Below the pieces are notes generated by a model. The model made no database searches, was not told the DNA's origin, and saw nothing but the letters and a program-made list of their open reading frames with translations. Source: Ensifer sp. MPMI2T (lineage in GTDB: Bacteria; Pseudomonadota; Alphaproteobacteria; Rhizobiales; Rhizobiaceae). Taken from it: DNA of 64,000 nucleotides. Each line of letters starts with the position of its first letter. The first letter of the stretch is position 1. Location: the NCBI RefSeq assembly GCF_004827385.1, contig NZ_SRXN01000013.1, positions 1 through 64,000 on the forward strand, written 5' to 3'. Positions 30,042 to 41,682 of the stretch are shown piece after piece. The translations under genes were made by a program, and so were the position numbers.

Positions 30042-30863
30042 ATGGCCCAACGCGTCGCTGCGGCAAGTCTTCTGCTCTTATTTTTTCTTCCTGCCAAATC
30101 GCATGCGGCCACCAGCGAATGGGTGACGTCGGCCGGTGGCGCCATCCGCCTCGTCGCCGCGCAGCCCGAAGCCGACGGCACCATCCCGGCTATTCTCGAA
30201 GTCAAGCTGAAGCCCGGCTGGAAGACCTACTGGCGTGACCCGGGGGCAAGCGGAATACCCCCACAGATTAAGATCGATCCCTCCTCCGGTGTCGCCCTCC
30301 AGGCCATCAATTTCCCCGCACCGAAGACATTCGGCGAGGGAGCGGGGCGCTATGTCGGCTATGACACGCCCGTCACCTTCCCGTTGACGCTGAAGAGGAC
30401 ACGGGACGACGGCGACCTCGCCATCCGCGCGTCCGTTTTCCTGGGCATCTGCGAGGACATCTGCATCCCGGTCCAAGGCGAACTGAACCTTGTCCTGAAG
30501 AAGGGCGAGTTCGACAATCCGCTCGACGGGGCACGCATCGCCGATGCCGTGGCGGCCCTGCCGCAAGCCCCGTCGAGCGATTTCAAGGTCGCCACAGCAA
30601 GCTTCGATGCAGAGGACGGAGCAATCAGGCTCCGCCTTCAATTGCCTCCTGAAACAAAAGCAGACGAGCCGGATCTCTTTCTCGCTGGTCCCTCCGGCAT
30701 GAGCTTCGGCAAGCCGGCCTTCGGAGCTAAAACGGGCGTTCAGCGCACGGCGGACATTCCGGTAAGGTTCTCCGGCAAGGACAAGAGCATCAAGGGAAAG
30801 CCGATTGCGCTGACTGTGCGCGCCGGCGGCCGCAGCATGGAAACGACCCTTGCCTTTGATTGA
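30042..30863 (+). CDS. Periplasmic DsbD N-terminal-domain-like protein
   Basis: A 273-residue exported protein with a signal peptide ending near KSHA-ATSEW. The body contains LKPGWKTYWRDPGASGIPP and a Cys pair in FLGICEDICIPVQGE, the signature of the DsbD alpha domain, which passes electrons to periplasmic proteins. The membrane and thioredoxin parts of DsbD are absent. The ATG at 30042 is preferred because AGGAAAGAAG precedes it and the signal peptide starts there; an ATG at 30015 adds nine residues without a ribosome site. The peroxiredoxin gene lies 73 bp downstream. Confidence 0.85.
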   Translation: MAQRVAAASLLLLFFLPAKSHAATSEWVTSAGGAIRLVAAQPEADGTIPAILEVKLKPGWKTYWRDPGASGIPPQIKIDPSSGVALQAINFPAPKTFGEGAGRYVGYDTPVTFPLTLKRTRDDGDLAIRASVFLGICEDICIPVQGELNLVLKKGEFDNPLDGARIADAVAALPQAPSSDFKVATASFDAEDGAIRLRLQLPPETKADEPDLFLAGPSGMSFGKPAFGAKTGVQRTADIPVRFSGKDKSIKGKPIALTVRAGGRSMETTLAFD

Positions 30864-30936
30864 CGGCGACCTATAGTCCCTCACGCGTTCGGTCGCTCCC
30901 ACCGCACCGAACTTCGCTCATATCAGGGAGAGAACC

Positions 30937-31422
30937 GTGACTATTTCCGTCGGAGACAAGCTGCCCACCGCAACCTTCAAGGAAAAGACCGCCGACGGCC
31001 CGGTTGAGGTGACGACGGATGAGCTGTTCAAGGGCAAGCGTGTCGTTCTCTTTGCCGTACCGGGTGCCTTCACGCCGACCTGCTCGCTCAACCACCTTCC
31101 CGGCTATCTCGAAAATCGCGACGCGATCCTTGCCCGCGGCGTGGACGACATTGCCGTGGTCGCGGTCAACGACCTGCACGTCATGGGCGCCTGGGCGACC
31201 GCATCCGGCGGCGCGGGAAAGATCCACTTCCTGTCGGACTGGAACGCCGCCTTCACGAAGGCGCTCGGCATGGATATCGATCTTTCTGCCGGTACGCTCG
31301 GCATCCGCTCCAAGCGCTACTCGATGCTGGTCGAAGACGGGGTGGTAAAGGCGCTAAATGTCGAGGAGAGCCCGGGCCAGGCGACCGTCTCCGGTGCCGC
31401 CGCCATGCTGGAACAGCTTTGA
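30937..31422 (+). CDS. Peroxiredoxin, Prx5 type
   Basis: A 161-residue thiol peroxidase. The peroxidatic cysteine is Cys49 in VPGAFTPTCSLNHLPGY, and the atypical 2-Cys/1-Cys Prx5 pattern continues with NDLHVMGAWA and FLSDWNAAFTKALG. It reduces hydrogen and alkyl peroxides in the cytoplasm, probably through glutathione or thioredoxin. AGGGAGAG precedes the GTG start at 30937. It sits downstream of the DsbD-like gene and ends at a two-way terminator facing rnhA. Confidence 0.93.
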   Translation: MTISVGDKLPTATFKEKTADGPVEVTTDELFKGKRVVLFAVPGAFTPTCSLNHLPGYLENRDAILARGVDDIAVVAVNDLHVMGAWATASGGAGKIHFLSDWNAAFTKALGMDIDLSAGTLGIRSKRYSMLVEDGVVKALNVEESPGQATVSGAAAMLEQL

Positions 31423-31444
31423 AAGCTGGCAATCGAATGAATTG

Positions 31445-31466
31445 AACGGGCCGAATGGCCCGTTTC
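31445..31466. terminator. Bidirectional terminator between peroxiredoxin gene and rnhA
   Basis: AACGGGCC (31445-31452) pairs with GGCCCGTT (31457-31464) around GAAT; T-rich sequence flanks the plus-strand side. The genes are convergent. Confidence 0.75.
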
Positions 31467-31928
31467 TTATAAGGCGATATCAGGGCGGCGCGTTTTCTTG
31501 AATGGCTCCATGCCCTTGCGCGCGAGCTCGTCCGCACGTTCGTTCTCCGGGTGCCCGGCATGTCCTTTGACCCAGTGCCAAGTCACCTTGTGGCGCCCCC
31601 TCGCCTCATCGAGCGCCTGCCAAAGCTCACCATTCTTCACCGGCTTTTTATCTCCGGTCTTCCAACCGTTGCGCTTCCACCCGTGGATCCATTTTGAGAT
31701 GCCATCCATGACGTATTTGCTGTCAGTATGAAGATCGACTTCGCACGGCTGTTTCAGCGCGTTCAGCGCCGAGATCGCGGCAAGCAACTCCATGCGGTTG
31801 TTGGTGGTCTCGGCCTCTCCGCCAGACATTTCCTTCTCGACGTCGCCATAGCGTAGCACTGCACCCCAGCCGCCCGGGCCGGGATTTCCCGAACAGGCGC
31901 CATCGGTAAAGATGTCGACGTGCTTCAT
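31467..31928 (-). CDS. rnhA: Ribonuclease HI
   Basis: A 153-residue enzyme that cuts RNA in RNA-DNA hybrids during replication. The four acidic catalytic positions are visible: Asp9 in [17 protein letters not shown], Glu in [10 protein letters not shown], Asp in [12 protein letters not shown] and Asp in [11 protein letters not shown]. The start at 31928 overlaps the thrB stop codon by four bases (ATGA), so the two are translated together. This thrB-rnhA pairing is common in Rhizobiales. Confidence 0.97.
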   Translation of the reverse strand: MKHVDIFTDGACSGNPGPGGWGAVLRYGDVEKEMSGGEAETTNNRMELLAAISALNALKQPCEVDLHTDSKYVMDGISKWIHGWKRNGWKTGDKKPVKNGELWQALDEARGRHKVTWHWVKGHAGHPENERADELARKGMEPFKKTRRPDIAL

Positions 31929-32905
31929 GCCGATGCCTCTTGACGCGTGAGGCCGTATTCGGCGCTCGACAGGATGGCGCGATGGAAGCGGATCTTCGTC
32001 AGGTATTCGAGCGGATCCTTCTTCACCACGAGCGCGCCGGATGGCGTCATCAGCCAGTCGTAGAGGCGCGTCAGAAAGAAGCGCAGCGCCGACCCCCGTG
32101 CAAGCAACGGCAGGGCCGCCACTTCTTCCGCCGTCAGCCTTCGTACGCTCTGGTAGCCGGCCAGCAGCGCCATGCCCTTGGTGATGTTGTAGGAGCCGTT
32201 CTTCTCGAAGCACCAGGAATTCAGGCAGACGGCGACGTCATAGGCGAGGAAATCGTTGCAGGCGAAATAGAAATCGATGAGACCCGACAGGCGATCGCCA
32301 AGGAAAAAGACGTTGTCCGGGAAGAGATCCGCATGAATGACGCCTTCCGGCAGGTTCTTCGGCCAGCGTGCCTCCAGATAGCTCAGCTCCGCCGCGATCT
32401 CATCCTTCAAGCCGGCCTGCACGTCATCGGCACGGGCCTCCGAGTTCTGCCAGAGCGGACGCCAGCCAGCAACTGAGAGCGCGTTGGCACGCTTCAAAGG
32501 AAAGTCCTGGCCGGCGACATGCATGGCCGCGAGTGCGCGGCCGACCTCACGGCAATGCTGCGCCTCGGGCTTTCTCAACCACATGCCTTCGAGGAAGGAG
32601 ATCACGGCGGCCGGACGGCCGGACAGTTCTCCCAGAAGCTCGCCGTCCGCGCGCGGCAGCGGCAGCGGACAGGAAAGCCCCCGTTCGGCCAGATGGTGCA
32701 TCAGACCAAGGAAGAACGGGAGATCGTCCGCGTTCACACGCTTTTCGTAAAGCGTGAGGATGTAGGAGCCCTTGGTCGTGTGGAGAAGGAAGTTCGAGTT
32801 TTCGACCCCTTCCGCAATGCCCTTGTAGGAGGTCAGGGCACCTACGTCATAGGCTGCCAGAAAACGGATCAGATCGTCTTCCGTGATGTCGGTATAAACT
32901 GCCAA
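31925..32905 (-). CDS. thrB: Homoserine kinase (ThrB, APH-fold class)
   Basis: A 326-residue kinase of the aminoglycoside-phosphotransferase fold, the form of homoserine kinase used by Pseudomonas and rhizobia. It makes the substrate of ThrC. The kinase motifs are [22 protein letters not shown] near the start, the catalytic [11 protein letters not shown] and the metal-binding [15 protein letters not shown]. The start codon is TTG (32905); the resulting [12 protein letters not shown] matches the family start. Upstream ispH ends 68 bp away on the same strand. Confidence 0.95.
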   Translation of the reverse strand: MAVYTDITEDDLIRFLAAYDVGALTSYKGIAEGVENSNFLLHTTKGSYILTLYEKRVNADDLPFFLGLMHHLAERGLSCPLPLPRADGELLGELSGRPAAVISFLEGMWLRKPEAQHCREVGRALAAMHVAGQDFPLKRANALSVAGWRPLWQNSEARADDVQAGLKDEIAAELSYLEARWPKNLPEGVIHADLFPDNVFFLGDRLSGLIDFYFACNDFLAYDVAVCLNSWCFEKNGSYNITKGMALLAGYQSVRRLTAEEVAALPLLARGSALRFFLTRLYDWLMTPSGALVVKKDPLEYLTKIRFHRAILSSAEYGLTRQEASA

Positions 32906-32973
32906 GGTTCGCCACTTTCAGAAACGCAAGTCGAGTAGTTGGAGCAGGCCGCGGGCGGAAGACCGCGCGTTGA

Positions 32974-33984
32974 TTATTCGCCGTTGACGAAGGCCATGTC
33001 GGCAGCGGTCAATTCGACGTGGCGGAGCTCCCGGTTGACGAGGAAGTTCTCATTTTCCTCGACCGTATCGGCAAGCTCTACCGCCGCATCGTAACGCTCG
33101 CGGAATGCCTCTATGATTTCGTTGACAATGACTTCCGGCGCAGACGCCCCGGCCGACAGGCCAACCGTAGAGATGTCCCCGATCGCTTCCCAGTCGATTT
33201 CCGACGCGCGCTGGACCAGAATCGATTTCTTTGCGCCGGCTCGCAGCGCTACTTCGACGAGGCGCTTGGAGTTGGACGAATTCGGCGCGCCGACGATCAG
33301 AAACAGGTCGCAGCCGGGCGCCGCCTGCTTTACCGCTTCCTGGCGGTTGGTGGTCGCGTAGCAGATCGAATCGGCGGCCGGCGCAGTCAGATTCGGGAAA
33401 CGCTCGTGCAGCCGCTTGATCACGCCGGCGGTGTCGTCCACCGACAGTGTCGTCTGGGTTACGAATCCGAGATTATCGGGGTCCGGCGGCACGTAGACGT
33501 CCGCGTCTTCGACGGTCTCGACAAGCGATACGGCGCCCTCGGGCAGTTGCCCCATCGTGCCAATGACCTCGGGGTGCCCGGCGTGACCGATGAGCACGAC
33601 ATGCCGTCCCAGCCGATGATGGCGCATCGCCTGCTTGTGCACCTTCGACACAAGCGGACAGGTGGCGTCGAGATAGAAGAGATTGCGCGCGTCCGCATCC
33701 GCCGGCACGGACTTCGGCACGCCATGGGCCGAAAAGACCACCGGCTGCTTGCGATGCTCCGGCGGGATCTCGTCCAGCTCCTCGACGAAAATCGCACCCT
33801 TGGCCTCAAGCCCCTCGACGACATAGCGGTTGTGCACGATCTCGTGGCGGACATAGACCGGCGCGCCGAACTCTTTCAACGCCAGAACGACGATCTGGAT
33901 CGCCCTATCGACGCCGGCGCAGAAGCCGCGCGGGCCGCAGAGGCGAATGGTAACCGGAGATTTTGCTGCCGCAGATGATGCCAT
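32974..33984 (-). CDS. ispH: 4-hydroxy-3-methylbut-2-enyl diphosphate reductase
   Basis: A 336-residue iron-sulphur enzyme for the last step of the MEP isoprenoid pathway, giving IPP and DMAPP. The three cluster cysteines are in [25 protein letters not shown] and [13 protein letters not shown]. The substrate-binding [12 protein letters not shown] is also present. The N-terminal extension [10 protein letters not shown] is short. It precedes thrB on the same strand. The 164-bp gap to SURF1 upstream contains AT-rich TATATA near 34050 that may be its promoter. Confidence 0.96.
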   Translation of the reverse strand: MASSAAAKSPVTIRLCGPRGFCAGVDRAIQIVVLALKEFGAPVYVRHEIVHNRYVVEGLEAKGAIFVEELDEIPPEHRKQPVVFSAHGVPKSVPADADARNLFYLDATCPLVSKVHKQAMRHHRLGRHVVLIGHAGHPEVIGTMGQLPEGAVSLVETVEDADVYVPPDPDNLGFVTQTTLSVDDTAGVIKRLHERFPNLTAPAADSICYATTNRQEAVKQAAPGCDLFLIVGAPNSSNSKRLVEVALRAGAKKSILVQRASEIDWEAIGDISTVGLSAGASAPEVIVNEIIEAFRERYDAAVELADTVEENENFLVNRELRHVELTAADMAFVNGE

Positions 33985-34148
33985 GAGTCACGAAACGGTA
34001 GAACGAGCAGGGGCGAACATTGCCGGGCTAACCCGGCCATGCGCCATATATAGCGGCAACGGCAACGCACACAAGGAAGAACACCTGAGCAAATGCCGTG
34101 CCCCAACTTGGACCGCTTGAAAGGATCGCGGGCGCCTTATGTCCGGGA

Positions 34149-34937
34149 TCAGACGTCGGACGCTGCATTTTCCCGGGTGGGCTGCCGTGTGCGGCGATAG
34201 AAGTAAACACCACTCACGGCCACCAGCGCGGCCGCAAGGCCGTACCACGTAAGCGCATATTGCAGATGGTTGTTCGGCAGATCGAATTGCGTGACGCCGC
34301 CGATCGGCAGGCCGCCGGGATTTGCGGAGGCATCGGCGTCCACGAAGAAGGGGACCAGCCGGTCGGCCGGAATGCCGGCCGCGCCCGCCATCGCGTCGAG
34401 GTCCTTCCAGTAGAAAATATTCTTGGCGACGTCGTTATCGGGAACGAGAGAGGAAGGCTTTTCCGAAAGTCTCGGACGGGCGAGCCCGTTTACCGTTACC
34501 GTTCCGGCAACCTGCCCGTCGGGGCGAGTCGATGCGTCCTTCTTCTCGAACGGCACGAAGCCGCGGTTGACGAAAAGGGCTCGGCTATCTTCGAGCATCA
34601 GCGGGGTGAAGACGTAGTAGCCCGTGCGACCTTCATGGGTAGCGAAGAAATGGCGCTCCCGGCCGTGATCGTAGGCGCCCGATACCCGAACGGTGCGGTA
34701 GTCGATGTCCTCGCCCGCGGCGGCCATAGACTCGATTTCCTTGAGCGAGACCGGGGGCGCTGTGCGTCGCTCCGCGATCGCAGCCAGCAGTCCCTCCTTC
34801 CACTGAAGCCGCTGCATCTGCCACGTGCCGAGCGACACAAGCACGCCGAAAGCCGCGACCACCAGGAAAAGGCCGGCAACCTTGCCGAGACGGCCACGCC
34901 CCGCCGGCTCGCGCTCCTCAACCACGATCGATCTCAC
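34149..34937 (-). CDS. SURF1 family cytochrome oxidase assembly protein
   Basis: A 262-residue membrane protein with one helix near residues 20-40 and one near 235-255, and a soluble domain between them. Typical SURF1 motifs are LGTWQMQRLQWKEGLLAAI, TGYYVFTPLML, ALFVNRGFVP and the C-terminal HLQYALTWYGLA. SURF1 helps insert heme a into subunit I of aa3 oxidases. The GTG start at 34937 overlaps the DUF983 gene by 20 bp. It closes the cytochrome oxidase assembly cluster. Confidence 0.95.
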   Translation of the reverse strand: MRSIVVEEREPAGRGRLGKVAGLFLVVAAFGVLVSLGTWQMQRLQWKEGLLAAIAERRTAPPVSLKEIESMAAAGEDIDYRTVRVSGAYDHGRERHFFATHEGRTGYYVFTPLMLEDSRALFVNRGFVPFEKKDASTRPDGQVAGTVTVNGLARPRLSEKPSSLVPDNDVAKNIFYWKDLDAMAGAAGIPADRLVPFFVDADASANPGGLPIGGVTQFDLPNNHLQYALTWYGLAAALVAVSGVYFYRRTRQPTRENAASDV

Positions 34938-35301
34938 CCGGACGCGCGCTGTTGCGGTATTGCAGATTGATCAGCACGCCCTTCAGCATCCGCGTCAGGG
35001 CGAGGCTGAGGATCGTTGCGAGCGGTATCCAGAGCAGGAAATGCAGCCACAGCGGCGGATTGACGTTGACCTCCATCCACAGCGCGGCGCCGACGACGAT
35101 GAATCCGACGATCAGGATGACGAAGACCACAGGTCCGTCGCCGGAATCAGCGAAGCGATAGTCGAGTTCGCAGTTGCTGCAAGCCGGCCGCAGTTTCAGG
35201 AAGCCATCGAAAAGCTGACCCTGTCCGCAGCGCGGGCAGTGTCCCTTGATGCCGGTCAAGATCGGGTCGACTGGCGGATAGAGCGCCTTGTCGTCAGTCA
35301 T
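34918..35301 (-). CDS. DUF983 membrane protein
   Basis: A 127-residue protein with an N-terminal zinc-ribbon-like CPRCGQGQLFDGFL...CSNC and two membrane helices in the second half (VVFVILIVGFIVVGAAL and LHFLLWIPLATILSLAL). DUF983 proteins are found next to oxidase subunit III and SURF1 in many alphaproteobacteria, which suggests a role in oxidase assembly or metal delivery. That is context only. It overlaps SURF1 and follows ctaE by 75 bp. Confidence 0.9.
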   Translation of the reverse strand: MTDDKALYPPVDPILTGIKGHCPRCGQGQLFDGFLKLRPACSNCELDYRFADSGDGPVVFVILIVGFIVVGAALWMEVNVNPPLWLHFLLWIPLATILSLALTRMLKGVLINLQYRNSARPGEIDRG

Positions 35302-35321
35302 TGCTCAACCTCCAAATGCAA

Positions 35322-35350
35322 GGGGCGGCCGCGTTTCCGCAGGCCGCCCC
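35322..35350 (-). terminator. Hairpin between ctaE and the DUF983 gene
   Basis: GGGGCGGCC and GGCCGCCCC form a perfect nine-base stem around an 11-base loop, followed on the minus strand by TTGCATTT. It could partly stop transcription after ctaE, reducing expression of the assembly genes relative to the subunits. Confidence 0.5.
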
Positions 35351-35376
35351 GAATTCAGTACACCTTCGCCGGCCTG

Positions 35377-36255
35377 TTAGCCGTGGGCGACCGGCGCACC
35401 CCAGCTGCCCCAGATATAGATGGAGAAGAAGAGGAACAGCCAGACCACGTCAACGAAGTGCCAGTACCAGGCAGCCGCCTCGAGGCCAAAATGCTGCTTC
35501 GGGGTGAAGTCGCCACGAATTGCGCGCAACAGGCAGACCAGCAGGAAGATCGTGCCGACCAGAACGTGGAAACCGTGGAAGCCGGTCGCCATGAAGAAGG
35601 TTGCGCCGTAGATCGAGTCCCTGAAGGCGAACGGCGCGTGCGCATATTCGTAGGCCTGTACGCTGGAGAACAGGACGCCGAGCAGAACCGTCAGCGTCAG
35701 GCCATAAACGAGACCCTTGCGGTCATTGTGCAGCAGTGCGTGGTGTGCCCAGGTAGCGGTGGTGCCGGACAGCAGCAGGATGACAGTATTGTAGAGCGGC
35801 AGGTGCCAGGGATCGAGGACCTCGATGCCCTTCGGCGGCCAGACGCCGCCGGTGTAGGTCGTGCGCGCGGCCTGGATCGCTTCGCCTGCAAAGAGGCTGG
35901 CATCGAAGAAGGCCCAGAACCAGGCGACGAAGAACATCACCTCCGAGGCGATGAACATGATCATGCCATAGCGCAGGTGCAGCGACACGACGCGGGTGTG
36001 ATGTCCCTCATGCGCTTCCTTGATCGTGTCTGACCACCAACCGAACATGGTGTAGAGCACGAGCGCGAGGCCGATGAAGAAGACCCAGGGATTGGCAAGC
36101 TCCGCACCGAACAGCTTGAACGAGCCACCGGCGACATAGCGCATGAAGCCAACGCCGCCCAAAGCCATGACGAAGGCGCCGATGGAGGCGAGCAACGGCC
36201 ACGGGCTCGGGTCTATGATGTGGTAGTCGTGATTCTTCTGATGCGCATCGGCCAT
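35377..36255 (-). CDS. ctaE: Cytochrome c oxidase subunit III
   Basis: A 292-residue membrane protein with seven helices. Family motifs include HDYHIIDPSPWPLLASIGA, IMFIASEVMFFVAWFWAFFD with the conserved Glu, FYATGFHGFHVLVGTIFL-like FMATGFHGFHVLVG, and WYWHFVDVVWLFLF near the end. It is the third core subunit of the aa3-type terminal oxidase. The ATG at 36255 fits the family; the frame is open a little further upstream. It lies after ctaG and before the DUF983 gene. Confidence 0.97.
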   Translation of the reverse strand: MADAHQKNHDYHIIDPSPWPLLASIGAFVMALGGVGFMRYVAGGSFKLFGAELANPWVFFIGLALVLYTMFGWWSDTIKEAHEGHHTRVVSLHLRYGMIMFIASEVMFFVAWFWAFFDASLFAGEAIQAARTTYTGGVWPPKGIEVLDPWHLPLYNTVILLLSGTTATWAHHALLHNDRKGLVYGLTLTVLLGVLFSSVQAYEYAHAPFAFRDSIYGATFFMATGFHGFHVLVGTIFLLVCLLRAIRGDFTPKQHFGLEAAAWYWHFVDVVWLFLFFSIYIWGSWGAPVAHG

Positions 36256-36319
36256 GTCAGTAATCCCCGATAGGTCTTTCTCTTGTCGCCCGCCCGGCAT
36301 AGCCGAAACGGGGCTCCTG

Positions 36320-36913
36320 TCAAAGTTTGTTCTGCGCCTTAGCCTTCACTTCAGCGAGCGGCTTGGACGGCTCGCGGGGGTAGAAGGTGTAGGACAGCGT
36401 AAGTGTCTTGATCCCCTTGGTCTCGATCGCCTTGACGATGTCCGGATCGACGAAGAAGACGACCGGCATCTCCAGCTCTTCGCCCGGCTGAAGGGTTGTC
36501 TCCGTGAAGCAGAAGCACTGCACCTTGTTGAAATAGGCGCCTGCCGCCATCGGTGTCACGTTGAAGGTCGCCTGGCCGGTCGTCGGCTTCGGTGATAGAT
36601 TTTTGGCCCGATAGCTGACCTGCACCGTCTCGCCGATCCTGACGTCGATGTCGCGCTGGACAGGCTTGAATTCCCACGGCAGGCCCGATGTGTTGGCGTC
36701 GAATGTAACCTTGATCCTCTCGTCGAGGATAACGTCCGAGGCCTGCTCGACCCGCTGCGTCGTGCCATTATAGCCCGTCACCCGGCAGAACATGTCGTAG
36801 AGCGGCACTGCGGCATAGGCCATGCCCACCATGCCTGCCACGAAGGCAATGCAGGTGCCGACGATCACGCCGTTTGCGCGCTCTTTCCGGTTCGACTGCG
36901 GGCTATTGGTCAT
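36320..36913 (-). CDS. ctaG: Cytochrome oxidase copper-insertion protein CtaG (Cox11)
   Basis: A 197-residue protein with a single N-terminal membrane helix and a periplasmic beta-barrel domain. Cox11 hallmarks are [14 protein letters not shown] and the copper-binding CFCF in [16 protein letters not shown], with [11 protein letters not shown] after it. It delivers copper to the CuB site of subunit I. The ATG at 36913 follows the small coxF-like gene by 11 bp; an in-frame ATG five codons earlier is less likely. Confidence 0.96.
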   Translation of the reverse strand: MTNSPQSNRKERANGVIVGTCIAFVAGMVGMAYAAVPLYDMFCRVTGYNGTTQRVEQASDVILDERIKVTFDANTSGLPWEFKPVQRDIDVRIGETVQVSYRAKNLSPKPTTGQATFNVTPMAAGAYFNKVQCFCFTETTLQPGEELEMPVVFFVDPDIVKAIETKGIKTLTLSYTFYPREPSKPLAEVKAKAQNKL

Positions 36914-36924
36914 GCGCGGCGTTC

Positions 36925-37065
36925 TCAATGGACCATGCCGCTGCCGAATTTTATCAGCGTGACAACGTAGAAAAGTGCGACGAGGCCGGCGAGTACGAGA
37001 CCAAGAGCGATGTTACGGCTGCGCCGCGACTTGCGCTGTGCCTCACTGAGTTTGACGGTTTGCAT
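36925..37065 (-). CDS. Small single-helix protein between ctaB and ctaG (CoxF-like)
   Basis: A 46-residue protein with a basic N-terminus ([14 protein letters not shown]) and one membrane helix ([22 protein letters not shown]). Small proteins of this type occur at the same place in rhizobial oxidase clusters and are often named CoxF. Its start shares a base with the ctaB stop (TGATG), so it is translationally coupled. A longer frame exists upstream but overlaps ctaB and is not coding. A structural or assembly role is inferred. Confidence 0.85.
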   Translation of the reverse strand: MQTVKLSEAQRKSRRSRNIALGLVLAGLVALFYVVTLIKFGSGMVH

Positions 37066-38021
37066 CAGGCGATACCTCCGGCGTTGAGCCAGATCTCCGC
37101 GATTACGTGGTCGACCACCAGGGCCGAAAAGATCGCGAAAAGATAGGCAATCGAAAAGGCGAAGAGTTTCTTGGCCGGAACCATTCTCTCGTCTCCCTCC
37201 GGCATACGCAGGACCCCGATGGAATACCAAACGAAGCCCAGGCCGATGGCAGTGGCGAACGCCCCATAGCCAACGCTCGCGAAGCCAAGGAAGGTGGGAC
37301 AGATGCCGATGAGCGCGGTCAGGACGGCGTAGATGACGATCTGCCTCTTCGTCGTCGCCTCGCCGCAGACATTCGGCATCATCGGCACACCGACGGCACC
37401 GTAGTCACGCATCTTGAACAAGGCCAGCGCCCAGAAGTGGGCCGGCGTCCAGAGGAAGGTGATGAGAAAGAGCACGATGCTTTCGATCGACACCCCGCCG
37501 GTCACACAGGCCCAACCGATCATCGGCGGGAAGGCTCCTGCAGCACCGCCGATAACGATGTTCTGCGGCGTCGAGCGCTTCAGCCACATGGTGTAGATCA
37601 CAGCGTAGAAGAAAATCGTGAAGGCGAGCAACCCGGCTGCGAGCCAATTGACGGCGAGCCCGAGGATGATCACGGAAAATGCAGACAGCGTCAGGCCGAA
37701 CGCGAGCGCCTCCTCGGGCAGGATCTTGCCGGCAGGAATCGGACGCTTCGCAGTCCGGCTCATCACTGCATCGATATCGGCGTCGTACCACATGTTCAGC
37801 GCACCGGAGGCTCCGGCGCCGACCGCAATGCACAGGATGGCAATGAAGCCGATAAACGGATTAATTTGCCCTGGCGCAAGGACCAGCCCGGCAAAAGCGG
37901 TAAAGACGACAAGAGACATGACGCGCGGCTTCAGGAGCTCGAAATAATCGCGCGCAGAGGCCTCGGACAGGCGCGGGGCGCCTTCCATGCCAACTGCTTC
38001 GTGATTGTCGATGAGCGTCAT
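37065..38021 (-). CDS. ctaB: Protoheme IX farnesyltransferase (heme o synthase)
   Basis: A 318-residue polytopic UbiA-type prenyltransferase with about nine helices. It adds farnesyl to heme b to make heme o, the precursor of heme a. The prenyl-diphosphate motif is [19 protein letters not shown], and [17 protein letters not shown] near the start is typical of CtaB. The ATG at 38021 is chosen; the frame stays open through the ctaD-ctaB spacer but that part has no family similarity. It lies 98 bp after ctaD. Confidence 0.96.
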   Translation of the reverse strand: MTLIDNHEAVGMEGAPRLSEASARDYFELLKPRVMSLVVFTAFAGLVLAPGQINPFIGFIAILCIAVGAGASGALNMWYDADIDAVMSRTAKRPIPAGKILPEEALAFGLTLSAFSVIILGLAVNWLAAGLLAFTIFFYAVIYTMWLKRSTPQNIVIGGAAGAFPPMIGWACVTGGVSIESIVLFLITFLWTPAHFWALALFKMRDYGAVGVPMMPNVCGEATTKRQIVIYAVLTALIGICPTFLGFASVGYGAFATAIGLGFVWYSIGVLRMPEGDERMVPAKKLFAFSIAYLFAIFSALVVDHVIAEIWLNAGGIA

Positions 38022-38082
38022 GTCTCGTCCTTGAAATTGCTGCGGCCATGGCAGCCGCATTCTGCCGGGAAGCCGGCGGTGT

Positions 38083-38106
38083 GAAGCCGCCGAAACCGGC
38101 GGCTTC
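38083..38106 (-). terminator. Hairpin in the ctaD-ctaB spacer
   Basis: GAAGCCGCCG (38083-38092) and CGGCGGCTTC (38097-38106) form a perfect ten-base stem around AAAC. No T run follows on the minus strand, so it may protect the ctaCD message or weaken readthrough rather than fully stop transcription. Confidence 0.45.
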
Positions 38107-38119
38107 TGTTCGTTCCCCG

Positions 38120-40713
<2,594 letters not shown>

Positions 40714-41064
40714 AATGTGTCTCCCCAATGCGCTTGATCAGGATCAAACCGAAACCGCAGAATCCCTGCGATACTGCAGCGCTTCAAACCACAGTTTGAC
40801 CAGCGCCGCAACATCTGTCCAATCAACGCCGTGCGGCATTTTTGCACAAAGGCCGCTTTTCGCACAGGCGACCCTCGCGCCCGTCCGCGAATTGGGTTAG
40901 GCCTATCGCGGCGCGCGCGACTGCCAGTCTGCGATTTGCGTTCCAGAGCTTCCCCGACGAGCCCAATTTCCGCCATATGGCGCTGGAATGTAGCGTGCAG
41001 GGCTTTTCATTTATCTTCGTGCGCATCAAGAATAGCCCTGATGATTCGACGTTTTGAGGTTTAC
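40714..41064. other. 351-bp divergent intergenic region, ctaC / IalB-like gene
   Basis: It contains a perfect FNR/FixK box at 40734-40747 near ctaC. No gene, repeat or RNA is evident in the remainder. Promoters for both genes must lie here; I cannot place them with confidence. Confidence 0.5.
40734..40747. promoter_or_regulatory. FNR/FixK-type box upstream of ctaC
   Basis: TTGATcaggATCAA is a perfect match to the TTGAT-N4-ATCAA consensus of FNR/FixK regulators. It ends 21 bases upstream of the ctaC start codon. An activator site would normally lie about 41 bp before the transcription start, which would then fall inside the gene, so a repressing role under low oxygen is more likely. Match seen; function inferred. 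Confidence 0.65.
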
Positions 41065-41595
41065 ATGGGCCTGTCCCTCTTCTCCCGGCTGCCGGTTCTG
41101 GCCGCGCTCGGAATTGCCACCCTCGTCTTTCCCACCGCAAGCATGGCCCAGCAATCCGGCGGAACGCCCGGAACGGTGAAGTCAAACCACGGCGCCTGGT
41201 CGATCGTCTGCGATCAGCCGGCGGGCGCCTCGGCTGAGCAATGCGCGCTGATGCAGAACGTCATCGCCGAGGACAGGCCGGAAGTCGGGCTTTCGGTCGT
41301 GGTCCTGAAAACCGCCGATCGCAAGGCGAAGATCCTTCGCGTTCTGGCGCCGCTCGGCGTGCTTCTGCCGAACGGCCTTGGTCTCAACGTCGATGGCAAG
41401 GATATTGGTCGCGCCTATTTCGTGCGCTGCTTCTCTGACGGTTGCTATGCTGAAGTGGTGCTCGAGGACGAGCTCCTGAAGACCTTCCGTGCCGGCGCGA
41501 CCGCGACATTCATCGTTTTCCAGTCGCCGGAAGAAGGTATCGGCATCCCGGTCGATCTCAAGGGTTTCGGCGAGGGTTACGACGCCCTCCCCTGA
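41065..41595 (+). CDS. Invasion-associated locus B (IalB) family protein
   Basis: A 176-residue exported protein with a signal peptide ending near SMAQQSGG. The IalB pattern is visible: HGAWSIVCDQPAGASAEQCALMQ, then a beta-rich body with LPNGLGLNVDGKDIGRAYFVRCFSDGCYAEVVL, with paired cysteines. Named from Bartonella, the family is common in rhizobia, where it is a periplasmic protein of unknown mechanism. GAGGT before the ATG at 41065 favours that start over the ATG at 41041. Confidence 0.88.
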   Translation: MGLSLFSRLPVLAALGIATLVFPTASMAQQSGGTPGTVKSNHGAWSIVCDQPAGASAEQCALMQNVIAEDRPEVGLSVVVLKTADRKAKILRVLAPLGVLLPNGLGLNVDGKDIGRAYFVRCFSDGCYAEVVLEDELLKTFRAGATATFIVFQSPEEGIGIPVDLKGFGEGYDALP

Positions 41596-41633
41596 TTTGG
41601 GGGCGGTGCTGACAGACGTTCTGATATCAAAAG

Positions 41634-41660
41634 AGCCGCGCTCCGAGCGCGGCTTTTTGT
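41634..41660. terminator. Bidirectional terminator between IalB-like gene and ribBA
   Basis: AGCCGCGC pairs with GCGCGGCT around a short loop; TTTTTG follows on the plus strand and AAAAG precedes it, so it can work in both directions for these convergent genes. Confidence 0.8.
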
Positions 41661-41682
41661 TGCTGTGCGCAGAGACTGCTCC

